From Conus ventricosus (Eukaryota; Mollusca; Gastropoda; Neogastropoda; Conidae), in assembly GCA_018398815.1 (NCBI GenBank), contig CM031607.1, positions 82,841,301 to 82,905,300 of the forward strand: a stretch of DNA of 64,000 nucleotides. Direction: 5' to 3'. The notes beneath the pieces were generated by a model that did no database searches, was not told where the DNA came from, and was given only the letters and a program-made list of their open reading frames with translations. Every line of letters starts with the position of its first letter. Within the stretch, counting starts at the first letter, position 1. Positions 1 to 10,764 of the stretch are shown piece after piece. A program made the position numbers and the translations under genes.

Positions 1-489
1 AAACCACGGCCGTTGCATCCCTTCCCCAATGCCTTCCCTCCTGCGACCGATAGGCGGTCAGGAGTTATCGCCCTTGTCTTCAACTAAAGATTCCTCTGCG
101 GACAAACGTGTGAAGGGCCTTGCTTAGATGGTTGGGGCTCTTGCGCTTGAGTCTGTTCTTTTTTGGAACATGGAATTTGGTGTGATGTGGATGGGATGGG
201 AGTCTTCTCATCTTCTCACTTTGTCTTCCTTCGTTCGTCCATCGAGTAGAGGCCTTTTTTTTCTCCATTGCAGCAAGGGGAGTGATTTTAATTTCCTCCT
301 GTGAGCAAGCGGAGGTCTGCATTCTGCACTCTGGTCAAGCTGTTCATGTTGGTCCTGGCAGCTGTTGACCAGGCGTTGGAAGCGTATTCCATGGGGGGTT
401 TCTTTCGGTGCTACTGTATACTTGGGTCAAGATCCTCATGTTAGCTCCCCATTTTGTTACAGCCAGTTTCTTCATTACAGCCATCTTTC

Positions 490-1360
490 TCACTGCTTTT
501 CTGTGCGATTATTGATGTGTGGGGACCACGTTGGCCTTCTGTCCAGCTTTACCCCGAGATAGATTGGGGTATCTTCTTGTGGAATATCTTGGCCTTCTAT
601 CTGAAGGTGAAAGCCTCTCTCTTGGGGAGAGTGAGAAACAAGTGGCCTCCGTTTTGGTCCTGTTGATGGTGACCATCCAGTCATTTGACCAATTTGAGAT
701 GCGATTCATTGCCTCCTGCTTTCTGTAAACTGCTGTGTTTGTCTGTTCTTGCTTTTGTCCATAGGGGAAGGTCATCTGCATGGAGCGTCTTGACATATGG
801 CTTGTCAGTTGGTCAGCAATGGCATCGATGAAGACGAGGAAAAGAGTTGGTGATATGACACTACATTGAGGAACCCCCTCCCTGATCTCCACCAGTGAGC
901 TTGTCTGGACTTCCAGTTTGACTCGAGATGTTCGTTTGAACAAGTAGCTGTGGATCCACCAGAACGTGTTTTCCGCATACGTTTGTTAGGAGCTTGAAGA
1001 GCAGACCTTCTCTCCACACTTTATTAAATGCTTTGGTTAGATCTACAAAGATGGTAAGAGTTTTCATTTATCTTGAAAGCTGTTTTCAATGTCTTGGGTG
1101 AGGAGGGATTTGACCTTTGGTGCTTCTGTTTCTTTTTCCTGAAGCCTGACTGTATGGGTATGATGTGGTTATTCTTCTCCAGATGGTACTGCAGGCGTCT
1201 GTTCATCATGCGCTCCAATGTGTTCCTGAGGCAGCTTAGGAGGATGGGCGATAACTGTTCTTGCTGGGGCCTGTCCTTTCCTTTCTTCAGTATTGGTGTC
1301 ACAATAGCATCCTTCCAGATTCTTGGGAAGGTCCCACCATTCCAAGACTGGTTGTAGATG
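490..1360 (-). pseudogene. Reverse transcriptase of the Jockey/I-type element
   Basis: Several overlapping minus-strand frames together cover a non-LTR RT: the fingers region with L-K-K-G-K-D (about 1295-1270), the L-E-R-M-M-N-R-R segment (about 1220-1190), motif A F-V-D-L-T-K-A-F-N-K-V-W (about 1057-1020), the R-E-G-V-P-Q / S-P-T-L-F-L-V-F segment (885-810), the catalytic H-A-D-D in a different frame at about 771-782, and the downstream Y-L-G-V-K-L-D-R segment (about 560-535). The frame changes show it cannot make a functional protein as written. Confidence 0.8.
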
Positions 1361-2259
1361 TCCAGGAGCCTCTGGTGTAATAGCCGAGATGTTTGATCAT
1401 ATCGTTTGTTATGCTGTCCTTTCCTGAGGCTTTCTTGTTCTTAAGCGGTCTGATGGGCGCTGTGCAGCTCAAACATGGTGAAAGTAGCTGTCATGGTAGT
1501 ATTTGTTAATTGTTTCGTTTGCTCCTCTCTAATTTTCATTCTGATTTCAGCCGTTTTCCTCCCCGTGGGATAATTAGCAGACTGTCGTGTCTAATGTTTC
1601 CTGCAAGCAAGGAGGCTGATCTTTTCCCTGTGAAGGTCTGGCTTTCTTCTTTAGTAAGGTGGCTCTTGGAGCGTGTTGGAAGTCCTCGGTTAATGTCTTG
1701 GTCAGCTTCCAGAGTTTTCTGGTGTCTTTTTTGCCAGATTAAGTGACTGGGTCTTTTCGTAACATGACTTCTGAATCGCTTTATTCTTTGCATCATCATA
1801 GGCCGCCCTTGGTTTGTTAACTGGTGGTGTTTTCAACTGCTGGTGACTCTTCCAGATGTTGCCATGCTGTTGTAAGCTGCACCCCGAAGGGTTTGGAGTT
1901 TGTCATTCCAGAAAGGTTTGTAGTCCTTCCTTCTTCCTCTTGGATCTCTGCTTTGCGCTTGGAGAATACTTTCTGTTATGCACTGGACATTGTTATTGAT
2001 GTCCCCTGTACTGTTGATGTTACTCTCTCTACAGAACGTGTCTGTCAGTTCTCCAAACTTGGTCCAGTCTGCTGGCTTATAGTTCCAGCTGGGTTCTTTT
2101 CAGAATGTGGGGGATTGTTCGGTCCAGGATGGTTTCAGCAGAACTGGCCGATGGTCACTTCCTCCTAGTTGGTCTTTGACAGTTCTATCACATGTTCTTT
2201 TGATCGCCTCTGTTGCTATGGCCAGATCTGGGTGCTTGTAGTCTTCCAGGCTCGGGAGA

Positions 2260-2760
2260 GACATGGTTTGTCATCTGGCTTGTTGATCAGGATGAGGTTG
2301 TTATCTTTCATCCAGTCTTCAATCACCTCGCCTTTTTGTTCAACTCTTGGTAACCCCCAGGACGGTGAGTGGCCGTTGAAGTCGCCAACTGTCAGTAAGT
2401 TGTTGTCTGATAGGGGTAGAGTGAGCAGCTGCAGGTCTTTGTCAGATGGGCAATAGAAGTTAATGATTATGATGTCTCTTCCTTGGAGGACAACATTGAT
2501 AGCAAGGAATCCATTGTCGCCCTCTGGTCGTCCAATTTCTGTTGCAGGGATGGTGTTCCTGATGAGAGTGAGAATCCCTCCCTTTGAACGTTGGTTCTGT
2601 CATGTCGGAAGAGCTCAAATCCTCTGACGACAAAGCAATGAGCATCTGTCAGGTGAGTTTACTGAATACGGATGATGTCCCCCCTTTTCCGCCTTGAGGA
2701 AATGTTGCAGCTCAGGCTTCTTCATTCGAAGGCCCTCAGTGTTCCACTGTGCAAAGACTA
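2260..2760 (-). pseudogene. Non-LTR retrotransposon endonuclease domain
   Basis: Minus-strand translation begins with a Q-W-N-T-E-G-L-R segment (about 2758-2735) and has the G-G-I-L-T-L-I-R segment (about 2590-2560) and the catalytic G-D-F-N-x-H-S-x-x-W-G segment (about 2389-2357). These are hallmarks of the APE-type endonuclease that nicks target DNA for Jockey/I-type retrotransposition. At least one frameshift and internal stops are present around 2700 and 2230. The domain lies directly upstream of the RT of the same element, as expected. Confidence 0.75.
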
Positions 2761-2960
2761 GTGGGGTAGCTGGAATTTCCGACTGACTTTGTTAACTAGT
2801 TGATTTCCTCTGGTGTTGCCATCCATTCAATTCCTGATGCGTTGTCTTTCCAGTAGCCGAGGGTGGTCCCTTCGAGGCTGAGGGCCCAGCACTCTCACCG
2901 CTTGGCGGTCCGCTGGACGAGCACCATGCCATCTTATATCCGTTTGACGCATGACCGTGA

Positions 2961-3311
2961 TGGGTGTGATGCGTACGTGTCTGGTCTTCTTCTGTGCTTT
3001 GGGTGCTGGATCAGAAGGTCTACCCGCTGTCCTCAGCCAACTCGTGCTGTCAATTCAGAGTAGCTCATGGTTTGAATTCAGAGTGTCCGTCTCCTAGTTA
3101 AGCTGCCTACCATGGCTTACGAGTCTTTCCTATTCATTCCGGGAGTTGTCTTCATCCGCTTTTGCAGTCGTTAGGACAAAAATCGTCACTGGTCCACCGT
3201 TGAGGCTTTCTCCAGGTTTGAAGTCAAAGTTTTCCTTCTTCTAGATGGACTGCCCACCAAGGCTAACGAGCTCCATCTACTCGTGTTTGGAATCAGAATT
3301 GGAATTGGAAT
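2961..3311. other. Unclassified sequence between two retroelement fragments
   Basis: No gene is supported here. The stretch separates the start of the Jockey/I-type element from the 3' fragment of the RTE-type element. It may be untranslated sequence of either element. Confidence 0.4.
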
Positions 3312-3426
3312 TTTTTTTGTATTGCCTTGGTCATTCTCCAAGTCTTGTAGCCCTAGAGCAGAGCCGACTTCACGTTTGAATTGAAAATACGCAATTGTTT
3401 GGTCTTCTGATCTCTCCTAAGGCCCA
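3312..3426 (-). pseudogene. RTE-type RT, downstream fragment cut off by LTR element insertion
   Basis: Minus-strand translation here (about 3394-3312) gives L-R-I-F-N-S-N-V-K-S-A-L-L, a stop, then a Y-K-T-W-R-M-T-K segment. This is the well-known region just after the RT core of RTE-type endonuclease-reverse transcriptases. It continues the RT whose upstream part ends at 11922 on the other side of the LTR retrotransposon. The flanking GCCCA at 3422-3426 is the left copy of the target duplication. A one-base frameshift lies between the junction and this motif. Confidence 0.8.
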
Positions 3427-4580
3427 TGTCACACTGTCACTCTTGCATACCCGCATTCATGACAGCATTTACTCCATACGCACACGCAATCTTTCCAAAC
3501 AACCAAAAGGCGCACTACCGAATGTTTTTCTTCTCCCCCTCTCCTTCAGGGAAAACAATTTACTAAATCATCAACCACTTGTAAACAGAGTTTACAACTG
3601 TATCTCTCTCCACACTGAGAGACAAATAAATCTGCACACATGTATCTCTCCTCACACCGAGAGACAAATCAATCTTCACACATGTATCTCTCCTCACACC
3701 GAGAGATAAAATAACCTAGTTCCGCTTCTATAAAGCTATGGCCTTCACATTCCGTTATCCAAAAAATCCAAACCCAGGAGAATACATAACTCCCGTAATC
3801 ACTGAGGACCTGCCTGCCTCAAGTAAAAAGCTTCCCTGCTTTCTCAATTCCCTGTCTCTCTCTCTGAGACAATATACTGCCCCTCGAACTCTCTTGTCCT
3901 GGAGATACGAGTCTCGTCTTCTCTTCCGCGACTTCCTCTGTCTCTTGCGAAATGACGAGCTTCAACTCCTCTCCCTGGAGTTGGTACTGGCTGGGCTGAA
4001 CTACCGGTATGTTCCCCACACCATGGCCATCTTCAACCACCTCAGGGGGCGAAAGATGAAGGGTGAAGGGCGAAGGGTAAAGGGTGAAGGGTGAAGGGCT
4101 GAAACACGAATAAGGTTCGTGTAAGTAACCTGCTTCTCAATTCAACATATGAATTCTTTCTTTCTCTTTTCTTTAAGTTATCCCCCTGTAGCTTTCCCCA
4201 CTATCTATCACTCACCTGGTAATGACTGGTCAGCAAAGAGGACCCACCGTCCTGACAGGTTCCGAGTCTCTAGGCCATCTGCTGGGTTAAAACTGACTCT
4301 TTCCCCCCTTCTCCTAGTGAGTGCATACTCAGTGTTCAAAACACATGACCAGCACCTTACCTTACCAGCCCTTGTAAAACTATCACTCAGTGGTCACTTT
4401 CACCCAATGACCACATTCGTTTCTTGAATGAGTCATACTCACAATTATTTTGGGGACGCCCGCTACACTAGTCAAGCCATATGAATATTCTTCCTTTAGT
4501 TGTGGCATGGGGAAATGATTCATATCACAACTACATGTGATGAGCGTCACATGCCTTGATGTGAGGCTACGTCCATGACA
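3427..4580 (-). repeat. 3' LTR of LTR retrotransposon copy 1
   Basis: It matches 10765-11921 nearly base for base, starts TGTCACACTG and ends CCATGACA. It contains about three tandem copies of a roughly 40-bp unit rich in CTCTCCTCACACCGAGAGA (about 3600-3710) and several short GAAGGG repeats near 4050-4110. A run of C at 4581-4586 just inside is, on the coding strand, a G-rich polypurine tract. The open frames within it are not genes. Confidence 0.92.
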
Positions 4581-5454
4581 CCCCCCATCCTGGGATGAAA
4601 AAATTTTCTCCAGAAAATTTTTTTAAAGGATATACAACTTCACTTAAAACACATCTTCAGCCATGAATCTCAAAATGCGTAACCATCACACAAGATTCAC
4701 CAAATTAATAATTCAACGTATAGAATCAATCACCATGATCCACCATAAATAGCATATTTCAAACTTTCAATCTTTAAAAAAAAAACATTCATAATTGATC
4801 ACCATATTCCACAAGATACATTTCACAAATTACATGGATAAAACAATTAGGGATATCAACAATTCAAAGCACAAATTGTGTTCATACATTAAGATGTGAA
4901 GCACATTTTCCCTTGATCTTTGTCTCACATCATATGTTTCAAAACCCTCATGAAAATGAGAATATTTCCAAGTGTAAATGCTTCTCAATAGACATGTAAA
5001 CAAAATAAACATAGTTTAAACATAATTTTTTTTTTTCCCCACATGTAATGTTATAGTCTCATTGAAAAGTCACATGCTTTCCATTGTTGACAATGACAAA
5101 TGAAAACAATTGGTTTGTCTCATTGCACATCAAAACATGTATATATACATTTCTAAAGAGTTATTTGCTCATCACACATACATATATATTCATCTTCACA
5201 AGCAAATTAGACATAAATAGTACTTGATTTTTTCCATTGTTTATCAAAGAATAACTATGTATTACATCAACATCAAGTAGTTGTTTGCTTGTAAAACATA
5301 TAGTCACTTCAATAAGCAAATTATGCATAAATACCACTTGCTTTAAATCGTCAGTAGCATACAATCACTGTCAAATGTGATCACACCGTAATCATTAAGA
5401 AAGACAAAACAGGAATAGTCCTTCCCTTGAAGACAGTTACATTTGTCCATGAAT
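4581..5454. other. AT-rich 3' untranslated part of LTR retrotransposon copy 1
   Basis: This AT-rich stretch lies between the RNase H remnant and the 3' LTR. Short open frames are present but none has a recognisable domain. Copy 2 carries the same sequence at 38351-39270. Confidence 0.6.
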
Positions 5455-5890
5455 ATTCATGCACGTGACAACAAATCTGCCATGACATTTTGTGTTCCAG
5501 GCACTGGTTCAACAGTAAACTGGAATTCCTTTTGTCAAGTATACTTTCACAAAATAATTTCCTTCTGAGAGCTGCCACAGAAGTTCTTCAATGTCTGGGA
5601 TGGGCTCGGCATCGAACACAGTGATCTTATTTACTTTTCTGTAATCGATGCAGAAACGCACCGATCCATCGGGTTTTTGTCCACCAATACAACTGGTGAG
5701 CTGTACGGAGATGTAGAAGGTTCTATCACCTTTAAATCCAGCATTACATTGATTTCTCTCTCAACCCCCTCTTTTTTTTGCAAATGGGAGGGGTATGGTC
5801 TGGTTCGCACTGGTATTCAGAAGTTAACTGAATACTATGGGGTTCAATTACCAGTTACTGTACCTGGGGTATCCGTCAACACATCCTGAA
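5455..5890 (-). pseudogene. RT N-terminal half fused to RNase H tail (internal deletion), copy 1
   Basis: After the integrase linker ORF (6233-5844) the minus strand gives a P-G-T-V-T segment, then an E-I-N-V-M-L-D segment and S-P-Y-S-S-P-V-V-L-V (about 5750-5700), D-G-S-V-R-F-C-I-D-Y-R-K-V-N-K (about 5690-5640) and an L-T-K-G segment near 5540. These are the fingers and motif A region of a gypsy RT. The next recognisable residues are P-G-T-Q-N-V-M-A-D-L-L-S-R (about 5505-5465), which belong at the very end of RNase H. The catalytic Y-x-D-D and most of RNase H are missing. Confidence 0.8.
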
Positions 5891-6202
5891 AGTCTTTCAA
5901 AATGTCTTTGAGCTGTTCTGTTTGACTTGTAGACAAATCATTCGACAGAACCACATCCTCATGGGTTTCACCTTTGATAGACAGAATAGGAAGGGGTACA
6001 ACATCATCTGCACTGGTAGATGTTAACACTCCTACATTTGCTGTTTTCATAACCTTTGATCTGTCCCTGTACGTTACATTGGGTACAAATTCATCACTGA
6101 TAATGTCTGTCATGTTGACATCAGTTTCTGACATAGGACATATCCACTCAACTGACTGGTTGATGGCAACATTTGTACGTTCAACATACCTCTTCAACAT
6201 GT

Positions 6203-7241
6203 TCACATGAAATACCTTCTCAGTGTTTGCCATTTGATCTTATAATTTACTTCAGAAAGTTTTTCGACCACCTGAAAAGGACCCTTCCACATAACACGAA
6301 GCTTGTTATGTTCATCAGTTAGAAGCACAAGGACTTTATCCCCTACACTAAAGGAACGTGCCTTTGCTTTTCTGTCTGCAAAGACCTTGTACACATCTGT
6401 TTTTCTATCAGCTGACAGTTGAGCAAACTCACAATGCATCCTTCAAACGATTATGCAGTTCATAAACGTATTGGTAAACAGTTTTACTGTCAGGTATGTC
6501 CGTCTTTTCCGTCCATTGTGTCATCAATAGATTCAAAGGTCCCCTTGGTGAGTGTCCGAAAAGAAGCTCAAATGGTGAGAATCCCAGCGTTTCGTTCGGC
6601 ATTTCCCTGTATGCAAAAAGCAAAGCCGGTACGAAACGATCCCATTCCTGGGGCTCTTGCCTTGCAACCTTCTCAACATGGACTTCAACGTTCCATTGAA
6701 AACGTTCAACCATGCCATTCGATTGGGGATGATATGGCGTGGTTGAAATGGAAGAGATTGACAACAGTCTGTAAATTTCTCTCATGAGATCAGAAATGAA
6801 TTGCGTTCCACAATCCGAGAGAATTTCGTCTGGAAGACCCACTCTGGAAAAAATCGCAAGTAAAGCTTCAGCGACAGATACTGTATCAATTTTCTCAGTG
6901 GAATCGCTTCTGGATACCTTGTCGCCGTATCCACCAAAGTCAATATAGCGATATCCCGAAGAAGACAGTGGTAAAGGTCCAACAAGATCAATAGCTACCT
7001 TCCGAAATGGAACGGAAATGAGAGGCATTTTGTTGCAAAGGTGCACATGGGACCGACCTTTCTGAGATGTTTTTTGGCAGATGTCACATGAGCGGCAGTA
7101 TTTCGTAACTTCCTTTGTGACACCCGGCCAATAAAAAGAATCAAGAACTCTCTTTAACGTTCTTTTGATCCCACAGTGACCAGCGAACAATGCATCATGA
7201 GCCGTGTGCAGCACTGTTTCTCTAAGTGGTTTTGGAACCAC
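6203..7241 (-). pseudogene. Integrase of LTR retrotransposon copy 1
   Basis: The 270-residue minus-strand ORF holds an H-H-C-C zinc-binding domain (H near residue 13 and 22, C-R-S-C-D-I-C near residues 49-55) followed by the DDE core: D in A-I-D-L-V-G-P, D in L-S-D-C-G-T-Q-F, and E in M-V-E-R-F. The second part of the core passes through a frameshift near 6990-6950. A neighbouring frame (6439-6203) carries the C-terminal D-K-V-L-V-L-L segment and W-K-G-P-F-Q-V-V-E-K, a typical integrase SH3-like end. It would insert element cDNA into the genome. It lies before, not after, the RT. Confidence 0.88.
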
Positions 7242-7557
7242 AACCTGTCTGTTGTCCTGTCCAGGTACACACCTGTAGAGAATTTTTAGAGTCCAGTATG
7301 TACGTTGGTTTGTCCGTTTGTACGTCAGTGACAGTCTGTTTAGCAGCAGAAAGTATTGTCGTTAGCGTCTCGTCTTTTCCTGCATTTCTTTTAAATCATC
7401 TGGGGTAATCTGGAGTTCATCCAGTTTTGAGACTTTTAGCGGCTTTGTAGCCTTTCCCTGCTCTATGACATTTGATCTAGTACTCACAAGACAAGGAAAC
7501 AAACGATCCTCCAGCACCACCATGTACTGTAGCAAACACCTGGCAAATTGCCCAAGA

Positions 7558-7827
7558 TCAAGTCGCAGACTGGGTTATCAATGACACAGGCGGTAAGAAA
7601 TCCGGAGTAGTACGGTGTATCGACTGAAATTTTCGCCAGCGGAAACGTTTCAATCTTGCCTCCAAATGACCTACACTTTGGACAGTGTTGAGATACTGGT
7701 CTTGAAGCACGAAAGATTTCCGTACACCAGCAGTGGTGCACCCAGTGTCTCGCAAAACCGAAGCCTGCAATCCATTGATGGCTCCGTTTTCTAACACCAG
7801 TCCATCAACAGATTGATCTGGTGTCAA
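7558..7827 (-). pseudogene. Aspartic protease of LTR retrotransposon copy 1
   Basis: The 89-residue minus-strand frame contains L-R-D-T-G-C-T, the retropepsin active-site D-T-G, at about 7755-7735. Retropepsins cut Gag-Pol. The downstream half shifts to another frame (to 7484), where a D-L-I-L-G segment typical of the protease C-terminus is visible near 7560-7545. The same D-T-x region is seen in copy 2 near 41530-41510. Confidence 0.75.
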
Positions 7828-7884
7828 AACAAGGCTTCTTCACAATCAGTGGAGACTAATGCGGGTTGAATCACCCGGTCTGAA

Positions 7885-7931
7885 AGGGCAATTCTGTTTC
7901 AGATGGAACTTGCCATCACAAAAGAAACAGC
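7885..7931 (-). pseudogene. Gag zinc knuckle of LTR retrotransposon copy 1
   Basis: A minus-strand frame contains C-F-F-C-D-G-K-F-H-L-K-Q-N-C, an exact CX2CX4HX4C zinc knuckle that binds element RNA. It is in a different frame from the capsid part of Gag (8612-8121), so at least one frameshift lies between them. Confidence 0.7.
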
Positions 7932-8120
7932 GCATTGTCTATCGGCAGCTGACTGATTTTGTGAACTTCTGTTCTGGCCACGAACTGGCCCAAAAAGGTC
8001 TACGTGGTGGTCGTTGTCCACGACCTCGGAACGTTTGCTGAGAAGTAACGGGTCTGTCCGGCGGTGAGTACTGGTATTGACGAAAGTCACTCGAACCGCG
8101 GAAAGATCCCTGTCCGTTTC

Positions 8121-9103
8121 CTAGGATAGGTATATCCTTGAGGACTCCAAAATGACCCACGATTTCCTTTCCTGTAACTTCCTGTCCTGATGGGATAGTA
8201 CATGACGCATGAGACTCAAAGATGGAAATTCTCCTTTCCTAGCCACGCCCTTGTCTGGGTGAGCGATACAATATTGATCAGCCATCTGACACATTTCCTC
8301 AACGTTTTCAAATTGCCTTTCTTTAAGGAAAGTGGCCAGATCTTTGCTCACGCTCTGAAAAAGTTGTTCTCTAAGAAGGAGATCTCGCAGTGACTGAAAA
8401 GTCTTGTTCGTTTTAGATAAATCGATCCATCGATCCAAACAATGACTCATGCGGATCAGAAACGACGGAAACGATTCTCCTTTTTCAGGGCGCACAGAAC
8501 GGAAACGTTCGTGAAAACGATCAGCAGAACATTGAAATTTCTTGAGGAGTTCTTCTTTCAACTGATCCCAAGTTAAATTTTGTTTCGCTGCAAGTGAGTG
8601 GTACAATGTCAAAGCGCTACCTTAAACAACGACGCAATATACAATGTCCACTTTTCCTTTTGCCAACCACAAGACGTTGCGTGACTTTCAAAACGGAAAA
8701 GAAAACTATCAATGTCATCCGTTTTTTCCTCAAAAGGTGGGAACTTTGGAATATATGCCGCTTTTGGTTGAGGCATGGCTGCGGAACCGACTGGTGGAAC
8801 TGGTGGAGGTTCTCTCGATGCCTGGATTCTTTTAATTTCAGCATCAGTCTCTAGTTCTAACTGCCTCAACTTAAATTGACGTTCTTCAGCTTCAGCTTCC
8901 CTCTGTAATCTTTTTTCTTCAAATTCCCTCTGTAGTCTATTTTCTTCAGCTTCCCTCTGTAGTCTATTTGCTTCAGCTTCCCTCTGTAATTTATTTTCTT
9001 CAGCTTCCCTCTGTCTTAGCCTGTCTGCCCTATCTGTGCATTGTTGCACATAGTTAATAAGTTTTTCTCCATCAAAAACCCAAGCGTTCCGCTTGTTTAA
9101 CAT
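8121..9103 (-). pseudogene. Gag of LTR retrotransposon copy 1 (frameshifted)
   Basis: Structural protein that would package the element RNA. The minus-strand ORF runs to the methionine at 9334, but the likely start is the M at 9103, because the 77 residues before it are hydrophobic and AT-rich like flanking DNA. Residues after it form a strong coiled coil of L-Q-R-E-A-E repeats (about 9020-8880), then a P-K-F-P-P-F segment and an S-F-L-F-R-F-E-S-H-A segment typical of gypsy Gag. A frameshift near 8610 moves the rest (to 8121) to another frame; that part has the R-P-x-K-G-E-S-F helix-rich SCAN-like capsid region. Copy 2 has the same gene at about 42890-41750. Confidence 0.75.
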
Positions 9104-10427
9104 ATCTATCAAAATCATCCATAATAAACCGTCAGATATAAACACCAAACAACTCAAAGTATGAATAAAAATAAGGCGATATATGATAATGTTATGTTTC
9201 ACAAAACCGTAATTATAGTATATACAAATACAGAATTCAATTTCCGGTGTAAACAGAAAACCGCTTACTAAAACAGGGTAGATATGAAATCCAAGGAATG
9301 TATTTTTCCAAAAATAATTTGCAACTGTTATCAATTTGGAATTTACAAAACAAAATGAAGTTTAATTCAAAACTATTTTCCCTAAGAAAAAAGAAATAAA
9401 CACAATAAAGTTTTCTGAAAATAAATTCTTTATAAAGTTTTAGTTCTCAAATGTTCTTGTTGTCAGTCTTTCTTTCTTACTTAATTTCAAATGAATTGAC
9501 AAAACAAATGTACCGCCTTATACAAAAAATGAATATAAATTTACAAAACAAATGGAAGCAAAAAACAATTAAAAAGAGGGGAAGAAACACAAACTAACGG
9601 AAATCTTACCTAAAAGATGAAAATGTAGAAAAGAAAACTAGATAGCGCTTATTGAGAGAAGGTTTAAGAGATTTTGAAAAAGGGGTGAAAAGGAAATGAA
9701 AGGATACACAGGACCGGAATAGTGAGCAGAATCAAGAAAAGCAAAAGAAGCCCACAGACAGCACCCTAGTGGTCACTGTCTCCCGTGAAACTGGAGACGG
9801 GAAAAACAAATCACTGCACAATATACACCACACTACAGTAATAATACAAAATATTAAACAATCAAAACAATAAATGCACATTCACCCAAACTCAAAGAAA
9901 ATCTCGCACCACACCCCCAAAAAAAAAAAATGATCAAAAGATAAAGATGTTTATTTGGGCAGAGCGGTAATCAACCTCACCACCTACACTATTAGCGTGA
10001 CGGAGGAGAAGTTGATCCCACACTCTGAGGGCAAGGGGAAAAAATCAAACTGAAACAATAGGAAAGCGAAAGAAATAGATATTTATGAGAAGGGAAAGAC
10101 TATTGACTCCCCAACGCCATGTCCCCCTGCTAAACGCAGGAAGAGGTTGGGGCTATCAGTCCTGGGAAAGGGGACAAAAATACTAAACCTCTAGGGGAAG
10201 GAAAACGACTCCTCAACGCCCTGCCCCCTTGCTGCCAGGTTCGAGCAAGAGGAGGTTGAGGCTATCGGTCCTGAGGTGGGGAAGGGTCAAAAAGAAATCC
10301 TACCAAAAAAAAAACCTTAACGGAGTAGAGCAACCAAAAAAAATGTCAACCACCCAAAACACATATAGAAATAGCAAAAAACAACAACAAATGCAAATAT
10401 TATACACAATCAATAATCAACTAATTT
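9104..10427. other. 5' untranslated region of LTR retrotransposon copy 1
   Basis: Between the 5' LTR and the Gag start on the minus strand there is about 1.3 kb of leader without a supported gene. Two short segments, about 10090-10170 and 10210-10270, each contain a CCCCNNTGC...GGTTG(G/A)GGCTATC motif and look like diverged tandem duplicates. The same pair is present in copy 2 (about 43920-44090). Confidence 0.5.
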
Positions 10428-10700
10428 CTTTTTTTTCCTCCCTCAAACCCTTGAGGGCACAAATAGAAATCCTTTTTTTCCTCTTCCCCCAAACCCTTGA
10501 GGGCACAAATAGAAATCCTTTTTTTTTCTCTTCCCTCAAACCCTCGAGGGCACAAATAGAAATCCTTTTCTTTTCTTCCCTCAAACCCTTGAGGGCACAA
10601 ATAGAAATCCTTTTTTTCTTCCTCAAACCCTTGAGGGTACAAATATAAATCTTTTTTTTTTTAAACCCCAAGGGCACAAATAGAAATCTTTCTTTTTTCT
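10428..10700. repeat. Tandem repeat of about 38 bp in the retrotransposon leader
   Basis: About six units of CTCAAACCCTTGAGGGCACA plus AAATAGAAATCC and a T-run. Each unit holds a short inverted repeat (CCCTTGAGGG). Copy 2 keeps only about three units (44260-44380). The open frames on both strands here are by-products of the repeat. Confidence 0.85.
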
Positions 10701-10750
10701 TTTTTTTTTTCCCCCGGGAAACAAACGGCAGCTACGCCGGTGAAACTGGA

Positions 10751-10763
10751 GTCGGGGTCACCA
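10751..10763 (-). promoter_or_regulatory. Primer binding site, complementary to tRNA-Trp 3' end
   Basis: The plus strand reads GTCGGGGTCACCA, one base inside the 5' LTR. This equals the 3' end of animal tRNA-Trp including CCA, so the minus strand forms a 13-nt primer binding site (TGGTGACCCCGAC). tRNA-Trp priming is known for several gypsy lineages such as CsRn1. The same sequence is found just inside the right LTR of copy 2 (about 44434-44446). Confidence 0.8.
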
Positions 10764-10764
10764 C

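Larger units (their letters stand above)
1..2960 (-). mobile_element. Decayed Jockey/I-type non-LTR retrotransposon, truncated by window edge
   Basis: Reading the minus strand from about 2960 down to 1 gives, in order, an apurinic-type endonuclease (about 2760-2260), a reverse transcriptase (about 1340-500) and a basic C-terminal tail (about 460-1). The frame changes several times, so no long ORF survives. The order and the RT signatures (F-V-D-L-T-K-A-F near 1055, R-E-G-V-P-Q near 880, H-A-D-D at about 771-782) are those of Jockey/I-superfamily elements; a mollusc Nimbus-like lineage is possible but unproven. The 3' end lies beyond the window. The many stops and shifts say this copy is inactive. 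It would have encoded the machinery for target-primed reverse transcription. Confidence 0.8.

Noticed and set aside
3395..4427. ORFs of 90-118 codons in the LTR
   Set aside because: The matching LTR copies break these frames, and LTRs of this type are not coding.
10229..10677. Repeat-containing ORFs on both strands
   Set aside because: They arise from the roughly 38-bp tandem repeat in the retrotransposon leader; copy 2 has a different unit number and no frame.
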